A stretch of DNA of 64,000 bases from Mycolicibacterium mucogenicum DSM 44124 (GTDB lineage: Bacteria; Actinomycetota; Actinomycetes; Mycobacteriales; Mycobacteriaceae): the NCBI RefSeq assembly GCF_005670685.2, contig NZ_CP062008.1:2232001-2296000 (forward strand), read 5' to 3'. Each line of letters opens with the position of its first letter. Position 1 is the stretch's first letter. The position numbers and the translations under genes are program-made. Under the pieces are notes generated by a model, which was given only the letters and a program-made list of their open reading frames with translations, was not told the origin of the DNA and did no database searches. Shown piece by piece: positions 51,007 through 59,682 of this stretch.

Positions 51007-52470
51007 TCAGCTCTGCGCGGCGGACCTCCCGGCGCGGCGACCATAGAAGCTGCCGTCGCCCAGGGACACCCCGCTGGCATAACCCCAGGCAGACAGGCCT
51101 GCCGCGCTCCGGCCGGCCGCGAACAGACCCGGAATCGGCTCGCCGCTGACGTGCACGACGCGGCCGTCCAACGTGGTCAGCAGGCCGCCGAGGGTGAACC
51201 CACCGGTGCTGTTACGCAGGTCGATCGCGCCGACGGGGGACCCGATCGGACGCAGCCACTGTGGCTTCTTGTGCAGCAGCGGGTCCGCGCCGTTCGCGGC
51301 GTGCTCGTTGTAATAGGCGACGGTGTGCTGCAGGACCCCCGCGGGCAGGCCGATCTCGGCTTCGAGCTCGGCGACCGTCTCGCATACCCAGGTGGCCGGG
51401 CGGCGCAGGAACGGTGTCGCCGAGGTCGCGGCAATGGCCTCTTCCATCGCGTCGCCGTCGATGATCAGGTAGGCGGTGTTGTCCTGGTAATACAGCGTCT
51501 GCTGGCCGATGCGTCCCGCGTAGGTGTCCTCGGCGATGTAGCGCTGGCCGAAGCCGTTGACCAGGATGCCGCGGACCAGCTGCTGCGGGTCGCAGAAGAA
51601 CGCCACCTCGGTGGCGTCCATGTGTGCCAGGTCGGCGCCGAGCGTCTGGGCCATCCGGATCGCCCGGCCGTCGTGCTGCTCGATACTCGCCGCCGGCCGG
51701 CCCGCGATGCGGGGTGCGTACTGGGCGACCATCGCGTCGCTGTAGGCGAAGCTGCCCGAGGCCAGCACCACGCCGCGGCGCGCCTTGATCGCCACGGTGT
51801 CGCTGTAGCGGCGTGCCACGATGCCGACCACCCGGCCGTCGGCCGCGGTGATCAGCGACTGCACCTCGGTGTCGTACACCGACCGGACGCCCTGCGCGGT
51901 GGCGGTTTCCACCAGCGGCTTCATCAGCATGTAGCCGCCACTGCGCTCACCGGCGACCTTGTCGGTCATCTGCGGCACGTGGCCGCGCGGTGCGGGGGCG
52001 GCAATCGTGTTGTACGGGAAGGCATTTTCGCCACCCGTGAACATCAGGCCCTCGTCGCTCGGTGGCTCCCAGCCCGGCTCACCCCAGAACACCGGCTTGA
52101 ACGGCACACCGCAGCTCACGAGCCAGTCGTAGTGGGCGACACTGCCCGCGCAGTAGTCGTCGATCCGTTCGGCGTCGGCGCCGGGACCCATGGCCACCTT
52201 CAGGAAGGCGGCCATGTTCTCCACGGAATCGTCGAAACCGCAGGCCTTTTGGAGATCGGTGCCACCGCCGAGGTAGATGAATCCACCGGCCATGGCGGCG
52301 GCGCCGCCCCAGCCGCCGGTGCGTTCGACGACCAGGACGTCGGCGCCCGCCGCCGAGGCCTCTACGGCTGCGGCCGCACCGGCGATGCCGTAGCCGACGA
52401 CCACGACGTCGGCCTCGTCATCCCACGAGGTGATGGCCGATGCCGGGACCGGTTTCAGGTCGGCACTCAT
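51007..52470 (-). CDS. FAD-binding dehydrogenase, KstD/fumarate reductase-like
   Basis: The 487-residue flavoprotein has DVVVVGYGIAGAAAAVEASAAGADVLVVER (FAD site), GGAAAMAGGFIYLGGGT, and a C-terminal motif WGYASGVSLGDGSFYGRRAG. It is of the Rv1817-like branch, less similar to true KstD than the gene at 39951. The middle lacks the FYAxK seen there; NSTGGFTLGGLLTTLDGRV replaces it. It may desaturate the A ring at another position, or act on a ring-opened intermediate. ATG at 52470 overlaps the preceding stop by 4 bases (ATGA), so it is translationally coupled to the dioxygenase gene. Confidence 0.85.
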   Translation of the reverse strand: MSADLKPVPASAITSWDDEADVVVVGYGIAGAAAAVEASAAGADVLVVERTGGWGGAAAMAGGFIYLGGGTDLQKACGFDDSVENMAAFLKVAMGPGADAERIDDYCAGSVAHYDWLVSCGVPFKPVFWGEPGWEPPSDEGLMFTGGENAFPYNTIAAPAPRGHVPQMTDKVAGERSGGYMLMKPLVETATAQGVRSVYDTEVQSLITAADGRVVGIVARRYSDTVAIKARRGVVLASGSFAYSDAMVAQYAPRIAGRPAASIEQHDGRAIRMAQTLGADLAHMDATEVAFFCDPQQLVRGILVNGFGQRYIAEDTYAGRIGQQTLYYQDNTAYLIIDGDAMEEAIAATSATPFLRRPATWVCETVAELEAEIGLPAGVLQHTVAYYNEHAANGADPLLHKKPQWLRPIGSPVGAIDLRNSTGGFTLGGLLTTLDGRVVHVSGEPIPGLFAAGRSAAGLSAWGYASGVSLGDGSFYGRRAGRSAAQS

Positions 52471-53375
52471 GGCAGCATCGCCCGCGGCGGAACGCCCATC
52501 CACTCATGGCCCCAGTAGCTGTCGGCAGTGATTTCCTCTGCGGTGTAATGCCGTTCGTCGACCTTCATGCCCTCGGTGCCGAACTCGATGTCCCAGTCAC
52601 CGGGCGAACGCACGTAGAACGACACCATCTTGTCGTTGGTGTGCCGGCCCAGCGTGGAAGACAGCTGAAAGCCGTCGCGGTTCACGCGGTCGAGTGCCTG
52701 CCCGACGGCGTCGAGCGTGTCGACCTCGACCATGAGGTGGATCAGCTTCGGGTCACGCAGCGTCGCGGCCGGGCAGATCGCCAGGCTGTGGTGCCGCTCG
52801 TTGATGCCCAGGAACTGCACGCGCAGGGGGCCGAACTCCGGGGGAGCGGGCACCCGGAAGGCGCCGCGGGGCAGGAAGCCCAGCACCTCGGTGTAGAACG
52901 TGAACAGTCCCTTGGCATCCTGTGCAGGCAGCACCACGTGGCCGAGGCCGAGGCCCTCGGTGACGAAGCGGGCGCCGAACGGTGTGACGACGGGGGTGTG
53001 ATCGAGCACCGCACCGTGGAACACCTCGACGTCGTTGCCGGCCGGGTCGACGAAGGAGATGACCTCGTCGACGCGACGGGCGTCGGCCTCGTCCAGCGAC
53101 AGTTGCTTCCACGGCACCCCGGCGCCGTCGAGGGTGGCCTGCACCCGGCGCAGGGCGGCGCCGTCACGGACCTCCCAGCCCACGGTGACGATGCGGTCGG
53201 CATCGCCCGGCAGCACGATGATGCGGGCGGTGCGCTCGTCCATCCGCAGGTACAGCGCATCGGGATCGGGACCGCTGCCCTTCGCGAAACCCAGTACGTC
53301 GAAGGCGAATTGGCGCCAGCGTTCGATGTCGGCGGTCTGGACCTTCACATAGCCCAGGCTCTTCAGGTCACTCAC
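52467..53375 (-). CDS. Extradiol ring-cleavage dioxygenase (HsaC/BphC-like)
   Basis: The 302-residue type I extradiol dioxygenase cleaves a catechol next to the hydroxyls (meta cleavage). It has two vicinal-oxygen-chelate domains. Iron ligands are H146 (GLGLGHVVLPA), H213 (KLIHLMVEV) and E264 (DWDIEFGTEG), with the second-shell residues HHSLAICP and H245 in LGRHTND. This closely resembles HsaC, which opens 3,4-DHSA from steroid ring A. It overlaps the FAD dehydrogenase by 4 bases and follows the HsaA-like gene by one base. Confidence 0.92.
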   Translation of the reverse strand: MSDLKSLGYVKVQTADIERWRQFAFDVLGFAKGSGPDPDALYLRMDERTARIIVLPGDADRIVTVGWEVRDGAALRRVQATLDGAGVPWKQLSLDEADARRVDEVISFVDPAGNDVEVFHGAVLDHTPVVTPFGARFVTEGLGLGHVVLPAQDAKGLFTFYTEVLGFLPRGAFRVPAPPEFGPLRVQFLGINERHHSLAICPAATLRDPKLIHLMVEVDTLDAVGQALDRVNRDGFQLSSTLGRHTNDKMVSFYVRSPGDWDIEFGTEGMKVDERHYTAEEITADSYWGHEWMGVPPRAMLP

Positions 53376-53376
53376 G

Positions 53377-54558
53377 TCAGATCATGCCTCGCAGCGGGCC
53401 CTGCGGATCCACACCCAGGCTGCTCAGCGCCGATGCGTGGTAGGTGGTGCCGGGCACGTGGATGGCGTGGGCCTGGCCGACATGCGCGTCGCGCCAGTAG
53501 CGCTGCAGCGGCTTGTCCATGCGGGTGGCGTTGCCGCCGCAACGGGCGAAGATCTCGTCGACGGCGGACACCGCGCGCCACACCGACCGGATCTGGGTGC
53601 GCCGGCCGGCGGCGCGGTCCTCGAACGACACCTCCTTGCCGGCGGCGACCATGTCGTAGATCCGGTCGACGTTGGCCAGCAGTTCCTGGCGGGCGGCGTT
53701 GATGTCGGCGGCGGCCTCACCGATGGCGTACATGACGTACGGGTCGTCCTTGATGGCCACACCACTGGAGTTGACGCGCTCACGCTGGTAGTCGAGCGCG
53801 GCGGCCAGGGCGCCCTCGGCGATGCCGATGACGGCCGACGAGATGCCGAGCGGGAACATCGTCGACCACGGCATCAGGTACAGCGGGGAGGTCATGCCGG
53901 CCTCGATCTGGGCCCGGCCGTCCATCACCTTGGTGGCGTCCATGGTGCGGTAGGTGGGGACGAAGGCGTCCTTGACGATGACGTCCTTGGAACCGGTACC
54001 GCGCAGGCCCACCACGTTCCAGGAGTTCTGGACGATTTCATAGTCGCTGCGGGGCAGGATCATGTGCAGCATCTGCGGCGGCATGAGGGGCTTGCCCTCG
54101 GCGTCACCGAGCATGGCGCCCAGGAAGATCCACTCACAGTGGTCGGTGCCCGAGCTGAACTGCCAGCGGCCGTTGAAGATGTAGCCACCATCGACGGGCC
54201 GGGCCACGCCTTGCGGGGCATACGGCGACGCGACCCAGGTGTCGGTGTCCGATCCCCAGATCTCGGCGGCGACCTTCGGATCGGCGTAGGCGAGCTGGTA
54301 CGGGTGCACACCGACGACGCCGTTGATCCAGCCGGCGGCCGGGTCCAGGGCGGCGGTCGCCATCACGGTCTCGGCGAACTCGCGCGGATGCACCTCCAGG
54401 CCGTCATATTCCTTGGGCTGCAGCAGCTTGATGTTGCCGGCGGCCTTCATCAGCTTCACGGTCTCGTCGGGCAGCTGGCCCAACTTCTCTGCCTCCCAGG
54501 CTTGTTCGCGAAGCTGGTCGGCGATGTCACCGAGTTTGTCGATAACCCGCTGGGTCAT
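53377..54558 (-). CDS. Flavin-dependent aromatic monooxygenase (HsaA-like)
   Basis: The 393-residue protein has the acyl-CoA dehydrogenase fold of group D flavin monooxygenases. Typical stretches are AALDPAAGWINGVVGVHPYQLA, DGGYIFNGRWQFSSGTDHCEWIFLGAML, NSWNVVGLRGTGSKDVIVKDAFVP, and MDKPLQRYWRDAHVGQAHAIH. HsaA hydroxylates 3-HSA to the catechol cleaved by HsaC. It needs reduced flavin from HsaB, and no such gene is adjacent. It is the first gene of the run; AGGAG lies before the ATG, and 252 bases upstream carry no other gene. Substrate by analogy. Confidence 0.9.
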   Translation of the reverse strand: MTQRVIDKLGDIADQLREQAWEAEKLGQLPDETVKLMKAAGNIKLLQPKEYDGLEVHPREFAETVMATAALDPAAGWINGVVGVHPYQLAYADPKVAAEIWGSDTDTWVASPYAPQGVARPVDGGYIFNGRWQFSSGTDHCEWIFLGAMLGDAEGKPLMPPQMLHMILPRSDYEIVQNSWNVVGLRGTGSKDVIVKDAFVPTYRTMDATKVMDGRAQIEAGMTSPLYLMPWSTMFPLGISSAVIGIAEGALAAALDYQRERVNSSGVAIKDDPYVMYAIGEAAADINAARQELLANVDRIYDMVAAGKEVSFEDRAAGRRTQIRSVWRAVSAVDEIFARCGGNATRMDKPLQRYWRDAHVGQAHAIHVPGTTYHASALSSLGVDPQGPLRGMI

Positions 54559-54810
54559 GGTCGTTTTCCTAACTCCTGTGATGGGCTAATTAATGGTTTA
54601 CCGCACCCGCGGCGCACCGGGAGGCTGTTCCCGGTCAGCGGGCGAAAATCCTTCAGCGACGTGGATCTGGTTGGCGCATCGCATTCCTGGCTCACCGCAC
54701 GACGGGACCTAAGGCTCTCGTCGCCGGACCGATGGGCTCTACCTCCCCGGCCCGAGACGGCGGATCATCGAGCCCGAAGGTTGACGACCGGACAGAGGCG
54801 AGGCAGCGCG

Positions 54811-55122
54811 ATGTACGGATGGACGTGCCGTTGGAAGCAGGTGATCGGACCGACCGTGTCCGTTGCCGCCGTACTGGCGATCGCCGGCGCCGTGGTTGTG
54901 CCCGTGGCCCAGATTTCAGGCGCGCCGGGTGGGTTCGAGTCGATGGTCGCCGAGCCGCCCGGCTGTTGGGGACCCCACGGTGTGGATCCGGACTGTCTCG
55001 GACCTGGCCCGTACGGGCACGGCGAGTGGGGACCGGGCTCTGGAACGGTCGCATCGGGCGCCACGCCCGTTCCGGGAGATCCGAGTCCCGGCCCGGCGGA
55101 GTCCGACCCGACTGTGCCGTGA
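54811..55122 (+). CDS. Small exported or membrane-anchored proline/glycine-rich protein
   Basis: The 103-residue protein starts MYGWTCRWKQVIGPTVSVAAVLAIAGAVVVPVAQISGAPGG, a basic N-terminus plus a hydrophobic helix that looks like a signal peptide or anchor. The rest has two cysteines (GCWGPHGVDPDCLGPGPYG) and a Gly/Pro/Ser-rich end. It is not a family I know; similar small secreted proteins are common in mycobacteria. The frame is open long upstream only because it is a shadow of the HsaA-like gene; the ATG at 54811 gives the plausible signal sequence. Existence is likely but not certain. Confidence 0.55.
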   Translation: MYGWTCRWKQVIGPTVSVAAVLAIAGAVVVPVAQISGAPGGFESMVAEPPGCWGPHGVDPDCLGPGPYGHGEWGPGSGTVASGATPVPGDPSPGPAESDPTVP

Positions 55123-55228
55123 ACGTCGGCGCCATCGCGCCTTGGGTGTCCGGTCCGATGGTCGGGACGCGATCCGGCGGGTCGTCCGTTCACCGGGACG
55201 CCTCGTACTGGGACATTCCGAGGGCGGC

Positions 55229-55234
55229 TAACTT
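55229..55234 (+). promoter_or_regulatory. -10 hexamer (TAACTT) for the Baeyer-Villiger monooxygenase
   Basis: Six bases before the ATG at 55241; no ribosome-binding site, leaderless layout. Confidence 0.4.
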
Positions 55235-55240
55235 CGCACT

Positions 55241-56848
55241 ATGAGCAGCGCTGGACAGGTTGACGTCGTAGTAGTCGGTGCCGGGTTCGCCGGTCTTTAC
55301 GCACTGCACAAGCTGCGGTCGGAAGGCCATTCGGTCGTCGTGTTCGAGGCGGCCTCAGATGTGGGTGGCACGTGGTTCTACAACCGGTACCCCGGCGCCC
55401 GGTGCGACGTCGAGAGCATCGACTACTGCTACTCGTTCGACAAGGACCTGCAGCAGGAGTGGACCTGGACCGAGAAGTACGCCACCCAGGCCGAAATCCT
55501 CACGTACATCAACCATGTCGCCGACCGGTTCGACTTGCGCCGCGACATCCGGCTGAACACCCGCGTGGTGTCGGCGACGCTCGACGAGGAGACGCTGCGC
55601 TGGACCGTCACCACCGACACCGGTGAGACGGTGGACGCGCAGTTCTGCGTCATGGCCACCGGCGCGCTGTCCGATCCGCTGCTGCCGAACATCCCCGGCG
55701 TCGAGACCTTCGCCGGCGAGACCTACCACACCGCGAACTGGCCGCACGAGGGCGTCGACTTCACCGGCAAGCGCGTCGGCCTCATCGGCACCGGGTCGTC
55801 GGGCATCCAGACCACGCCGATCGTGGCCGCGCAGGCCGCCGAACTCGTTGTCTTCCAACGCACTCCGAACTTCTCCGTGCCGGCCGGCAACGAGCCGCTG
55901 ACGGCCGAGCGGGAAGCCGAGGTCAAGGCCAGCTACGACCAGCGCCGCGAGCTGTCGTGGCGCAGCGGCGGCGGCTCACCGCACCTGGCGCACCCCAAGC
56001 TCACCATGGAGCTGTCGGACGAAGAGCGCCGTGCGGAGTTCGAAAAGCGTTGGCAGCTGGGCGGCGTGCTGTTCAGCAAGACCTTCCTGGACCAGATGGT
56101 CGACCCGGTGGCCAACGCCGAGGCCAAGAAGTTCTACGACGAGAAGGTGCGCGCGGTCATCGACGATCCCGAGGTCGCCGACCTGCTGATCCCGAACGAC
56201 CACCCGATCGGCGCCAAGCGGATCTGCACCGATACCAACTACTTCCAGACGTTCAACCAGCCACACGTGAAGCTGGTCAGCGTGAAGAAGACGCCGATCG
56301 AGCAGATCGACGCCACCGGCATCACCACCACTGAGGCCCGGTTCGACCTGGACGCCATCATCTTCGCCACCGGATTCGACGCGCTCACCGGCGCTCTGGG
56401 ACGCATCGACATCACCGGCCGCGGTGGTGAGAAGCTCAAGCAGAACTGGGTGGACGGACCGCGTAGCTACCTGGGCCTGGGCGTCGACGGCTTCCCGAAC
56501 ATGTTCCTGGTGAACGGACCCGGCGCGCCGGCCGTGCTGGCCAACATGGTGCTGCACGCCGAGGCGCACGTGAACTGGATCGCCGACGCGATCGAGTACG
56601 TCGGCAAGAACGGGTATGCGGCCATCGAGGCGACCACGGACGCGGTCGACGCCTGGGGCGCCGAACTGGTGCGCCGCGCCGACCAGACGCTGTTCCCGAA
56701 GGCGAACTCCTGGTACATGGGCGCGAATGTGCCCGGTAAGCCACGGGTTTTCATGTTGTTCATCGGTGGCTTCGCCGCCTACAACGACATCTGCGCCGAG
56801 GTTGCGGCCGCCGGGTACAAGGGATTCGAACTGACCAAGGCCGGCTGA
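55241..56848 (+). CDS. Type I Baeyer-Villiger monooxygenase
   Basis: The 535-residue flavoprotein inserts oxygen next to a ketone using NADPH and FAD, giving an ester or lactone. FAD site is VVVGAGFAGLYALHKL; the BVMO fingerprint FAGETYHTANWP (residues 157-168) fits FxGxxxHxxxWP. The NADP site is VGLIGTGSSGIQ (about 178-189), and the GGTWFYNRYPGARCDVES segment is typical of the cyclohexanone/steroid monooxygenase class. ATGFD near residue 377 is conserved. The stop overlaps the next ATG (TGATG). It may act on a steroid ketone (D-ring or side chain); this is inferred from neighbours. Confidence 0.93.
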   Translation: MSSAGQVDVVVVGAGFAGLYALHKLRSEGHSVVVFEAASDVGGTWFYNRYPGARCDVESIDYCYSFDKDLQQEWTWTEKYATQAEILTYINHVADRFDLRRDIRLNTRVVSATLDEETLRWTVTTDTGETVDAQFCVMATGALSDPLLPNIPGVETFAGETYHTANWPHEGVDFTGKRVGLIGTGSSGIQTTPIVAAQAAELVVFQRTPNFSVPAGNEPLTAEREAEVKASYDQRRELSWRSGGGSPHLAHPKLTMELSDEERRAEFEKRWQLGGVLFSKTFLDQMVDPVANAEAKKFYDEKVRAVIDDPEVADLLIPNDHPIGAKRICTDTNYFQTFNQPHVKLVSVKKTPIEQIDATGITTTEARFDLDAIIFATGFDALTGALGRIDITGRGGEKLKQNWVDGPRSYLGLGVDGFPNMFLVNGPGAPAVLANMVLHAEAHVNWIADAIEYVGKNGYAAIEATTDAVDAWGAELVRRADQTLFPKANSWYMGANVPGKPRVFMLFIGGFAAYNDICAEVAAAGYKGFELTKAG

Positions 56849-57648
56849 TGTCAGGGCTGCTGAACAAGGTCGCCCTCGTCACCGGTGCCGCCCGCGGCAC
56901 CGGCCGGACCCACTGTGAGCGGTTCGCCGACGAGGGCGCCGACATCATCGCTCTCGACGTCGCCAGTGCGGCAGCCGATTTGGCCGATCTTGCCGATGCC
57001 GTGAAGCAGCGCGGTCAGCGTTGTTTCACCGCTGTGGCCGACGTGTCGTCGTTCGACGAGGTGCAGGCCGCGGTCGACGAAGGGGCCTGGGAGTTCGGCC
57101 GGCTGGACGTCGTGGTCGCCAACGCCGGCATCCATTCGGCGTCGACGCCGTCGTGGGAGGTCACCACCGAGGACTGGCAACGCGTCATCGGCGTGAACCT
57201 CACCGGGGTGTGGCACACGGTGAAGGCCGCCGTTCCGCATTTCGGCCCGTCCGGCGGATCCGTGGTGATCATCAGCTCCACCAACGGACTTCGCGGCTCC
57301 GCGAACACCGCCGCGTACACCTCCACCAAGCATGCGGTGGTGGGTCTGGCCCGCACGCTGGCGAACGAGCTGGGGCCCAAGCGGATTCGGGTCAACACCG
57401 TGCACCCCGGCGCGGTCGGCACCCCGATGGTGCTGAACCCGGAGACCTTCAAGCGCATCCGGCCCGATCTGGAGAACCCGACCGCCGACGACGTCGCGGA
57501 AGTGCTTGCCGCACGCAACCTGTTGCCGGTGCCGTGGGTGGAGCCCGAGGACATCAGCAACGCCGTGGTGTTCCTGGCGTCCGACGAGGCCCGCTACATC
57601 ACCGGTACCCAGTTGGTCGTCGACGCTGGGCTGACGCAGAAGGCCTGA
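56848..57648 (+). CDS. Mycofactocin-type SDR (carveol dehydrogenase-like)
   Basis: The 266-residue SDR has VALVTGAARGTGRTHCERFADEGADIIALDV. The insert around the cofactor site (RGTGRTHCERFADEGADIIALD) fits the actinobacterial group with tightly bound NAD that uses mycofactocin as electron acceptor. Catalytic Ser and YxxxK are in IISSTNGLRG and YTSTKHAVVG. It would oxidise a secondary alcohol to a ketone, which could be the BVMO substrate. It overlaps the BVMO gene by one base, so the two are coupled. Mycofactocin biosynthesis genes are not in this window. Confidence 0.87.
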   Translation: MSGLLNKVALVTGAARGTGRTHCERFADEGADIIALDVASAAADLADLADAVKQRGQRCFTAVADVSSFDEVQAAVDEGAWEFGRLDVVVANAGIHSASTPSWEVTTEDWQRVIGVNLTGVWHTVKAAVPHFGPSGGSVVIISSTNGLRGSANTAAYTSTKHAVVGLARTLANELGPKRIRVNTVHPGAVGTPMVLNPETFKRIRPDLENPTADDVAEVLAARNLLPVPWVEPEDISNAVVFLASDEARYITGTQLVVDAGLTQKA

Positions 57649-57728
57649 CCCGCCTCGAACGTGCAGAAAACGAACTCTGCTGCGATGCAACGATGATCGG
57701 CCACTCCTGGTCCGGCGCTCGATGCGGC

Positions 57729-58886
57729 TCAGCGGGCTGGTTCACCGACCAGCGTGCGGAGGAAGGCGACCGTCTCGAGTTCGCGGTTGGTGATTTCGTC
57801 GTCGCTGGTGCCGTACCTGCGGTTCGCCGACAGTTTCACGATCACCGTCTTCTTGCCTGGGTCGACGTAGATGAACTGGTTGTACACGCCGATGGCGCTG
57901 AACTCTCCCGAATCCACGGCGGGCAGCCACCATTGGTAGCCGTAACCCAGGTCGAGCGGATGGCTGCCGATGATCGGACGCCCCGGTAGAAGATGTTCGG
58001 CATCAGCCGCCAGCGACGCGTCCACCCATGACTGAGGAACCAATTGCTGACCCCGCCAGCGGCCGCCATTGCGATACAGCTCACCGAATTTCGCGTAGTC
58101 GCGCGCAGTCATGACGAGGCCGCCGAATGCAACCTCCATGCCGGTCGAGTCGACCAACCAGTACGCGGGTGAGCTGATGCCCAAGGGCTCGACGAGCTTC
58201 TCCTGCATGTAGTCGGTGATGGAACGGCCCGTCGCACCGACGAGCAGCGCTCCGAGAGCCTGCGTATCGCCGGAGTTGTAGCGGCAGACGTGCCCCGGTT
58301 CGATGTCGCGGACCATGGTTGCGACGAACTCCTCGAGGGTTCCACCTTCGCCCATCGCGGCCGCCAACCGGAAGATGTCGGACCCCGCGTCGTTGTAGTC
58401 CTCGTTCCACCGCGCACCCGAAGACATCTGGAGCACATCCTTGATCGAGACGCCGTCATACGCAGAGCCCGGGGCGACGCGAATGTAGTCGCTGATGGGC
58501 CGATCGATACCCGCAATGTGCCCGTCCTCGACCGCTATGCCGACAAGTGCCGAGATGACGCTCTTGGCCACAGACATCGAAATCCACGGAACGTTCGGGC
58601 CGCCGGTCAGCCCGTACCACTCGTGGGAGATGGCGCCGTCGCGCAGAACCAAGAGTGCGGCGGTGTCCGTTTGGGCCAGGAAGTCCTCTGTCGACTTGCA
58701 TTCTCCGTTGAGCGCGTACGACTTCGGCAATTCGAGGGGATCGCCGACGGGCCAGTCGTGTGGGGTCGAGGAGGGGGACATCTTGCTGGTGGGAAGCAGT
58801 TCGGGGATCCGGGAAAAGTTTTCGTGTTGTGGAATTCCGGTGAACAAGCCCAGTTCAACGAACGAGGAAGGGGTGTGGTCGGCCAT
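57729..58886 (-). CDS. Serine hydrolase, beta-lactamase class C/EstB type
   Basis: The 385-residue protein carries SVAKS (SxxK, near residue 105), YNSG (YxN, near 204) and GYGYQWWLP near residue 310, which takes the place of the third motif. No signal peptide is seen, so it is cytosolic, as for 6-aminohexanoate dimer hydrolase (NylB) and EstB esterases. It may hydrolyse an ester or amide; the substrate is unknown. AGAGG precedes the ATG at 58886. It converges with the SDR, 80 bases apart, and is divergent from a TetR gene with a large dyad between. Confidence 0.88.
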   Translation of the reverse strand: MADHTPSSFVELGLFTGIPQHENFSRIPELLPTSKMSPSSTPHDWPVGDPLELPKSYALNGECKSTEDFLAQTDTAALLVLRDGAISHEWYGLTGGPNVPWISMSVAKSVISALVGIAVEDGHIAGIDRPISDYIRVAPGSAYDGVSIKDVLQMSSGARWNEDYNDAGSDIFRLAAAMGEGGTLEEFVATMVRDIEPGHVCRYNSGDTQALGALLVGATGRSITDYMQEKLVEPLGISSPAYWLVDSTGMEVAFGGLVMTARDYAKFGELYRNGGRWRGQQLVPQSWVDASLAADAEHLLPGRPIIGSHPLDLGYGYQWWLPAVDSGEFSAIGVYNQFIYVDPGKKTVIVKLSANRRYGTSDDEITNRELETVAFLRTLVGEPAR

Positions 58887-58911
58887 GTCAACCTCTCATG
58901 TTGCGGCGGTG

Positions 58912-58926
58912 CGCCTAATATAGGCG
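58912..58926. promoter_or_regulatory. Dyad CGCCTA-ATA-TAGGCG next to the 41-bp operator
   Basis: A perfect 6-bp dyad shares its right half (TAGGCG) with the left end of the 41-bp inverted repeat, so one regulator could fill overlapping sites. Confidence 0.45.
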
Positions 58927-58961
58927 TACCAACTGGTTAGTACAACCAGTTGGTACGCCTA
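58921..58961. promoter_or_regulatory. 41-bp perfect inverted repeat between serine hydrolase and TetR genes
   Basis: Two 18-bp arms pair perfectly around the 5-base spacer AGTAC. Each arm contains ACCAACTGGT or its complement, itself a near palindrome. It lies 20 bases before the tetR ATG and 35 bases from the hydrolase ATG, so it is the probable TetR operator controlling both genes. Confidence 0.75.
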
Positions 58962-58980
58962 TCTGAAAGTGGGGCCCGGA

Positions 58981-59586
58981 ATGCAGGCGAGCGAAGGTCG
59001 AGTGGACGGACGTACGCTCCGTTACCAGCATCGGCGGCCTGAGCTACTGGCCGCCGCCACCGAGTACGTGCTCGATAACGGAATCAGTGACCTGTCACTG
59101 CGTGACATGGCACGCGCCCTGGGGATCACGCATGCCACGTTGCTGCGGCACTTCGTGTCGAAGGAAGACCTACTGCTACAGGTCATCGCAAAGATCAGGG
59201 CGGACTTCGTCGATCAGCTGTCCGGTGATGACCAGATGCATCCTGACCGGACGGCGTCGCGGCTGTTGCGCACGACGTGGAAACGGCTTTGCGACCCGGC
59301 TGAGCAGCGGCAGTTCGTCCTTCTCTTCGAGGTGGTGGGTCGGGCAACCCGAGAGGGTGGCCGCGTTGCTGAGCTGGCGCAGGCGAGCATCCATGATTGG
59401 CTCAATATCATTGCGGCACAGCTGGTGCGGACCGGCTGTTCGCCCAAAGAGGCGGACACCCTTGCGACCCTGGTGCTGGCGCAGGTGCGTGGTCTTCAGG
59501 TCGATCTTCTGCTGACGGGTGACCGACGTCGCGTGGATCGCGCGATCGAGGCGCTGATCGAAATGATCGACCGGCGTTCGGAATAG
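58981..59586 (+). CDS. TetR family regulator
   Basis: The 201-residue regulator has the helix-turn-helix ISDLSLRDMARALGITHATLLRHFVSKEDLLLQVIAKIR (about residues 34-71). The C-terminal domain is typical (FVLLFEVVGRATREGGRVAELAQAS). The ATG at 58981 is chosen; a GTG four codons earlier is also in frame. The neighbouring 41-bp dyad and the divergent serine hydrolase suggest a simple two-gene regulatory unit. Confidence 0.88.
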   Translation: MQASEGRVDGRTLRYQHRRPELLAAATEYVLDNGISDLSLRDMARALGITHATLLRHFVSKEDLLLQVIAKIRADFVDQLSGDDQMHPDRTASRLLRTTWKRLCDPAEQRQFVLLFEVVGRATREGGRVAELAQASIHDWLNIIAAQLVRTGCSPKEADTLATLVLAQVRGLQVDLLLTGDRRRVDRAIEALIEMIDRRSE

Positions 59587-59682
59587 GACTTCAGGACCGT
59601 CGGCGGATGAATTCGTCGACTTCGCCCGCTGACTCGGATGCCCACCCGCGAAGTGTCCAACCTGGCATATGGCTGTGCGCGG

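Noticed and set aside
54559..54810. Gap upstream of the HsaA-like gene checked for an RNA gene, riboswitch or operator
   Set aside because: No tRNA fold, conserved leader or convincing dyad was seen; only an AT-rich TAATTAATGG stretch that may belong to the operon promoter.
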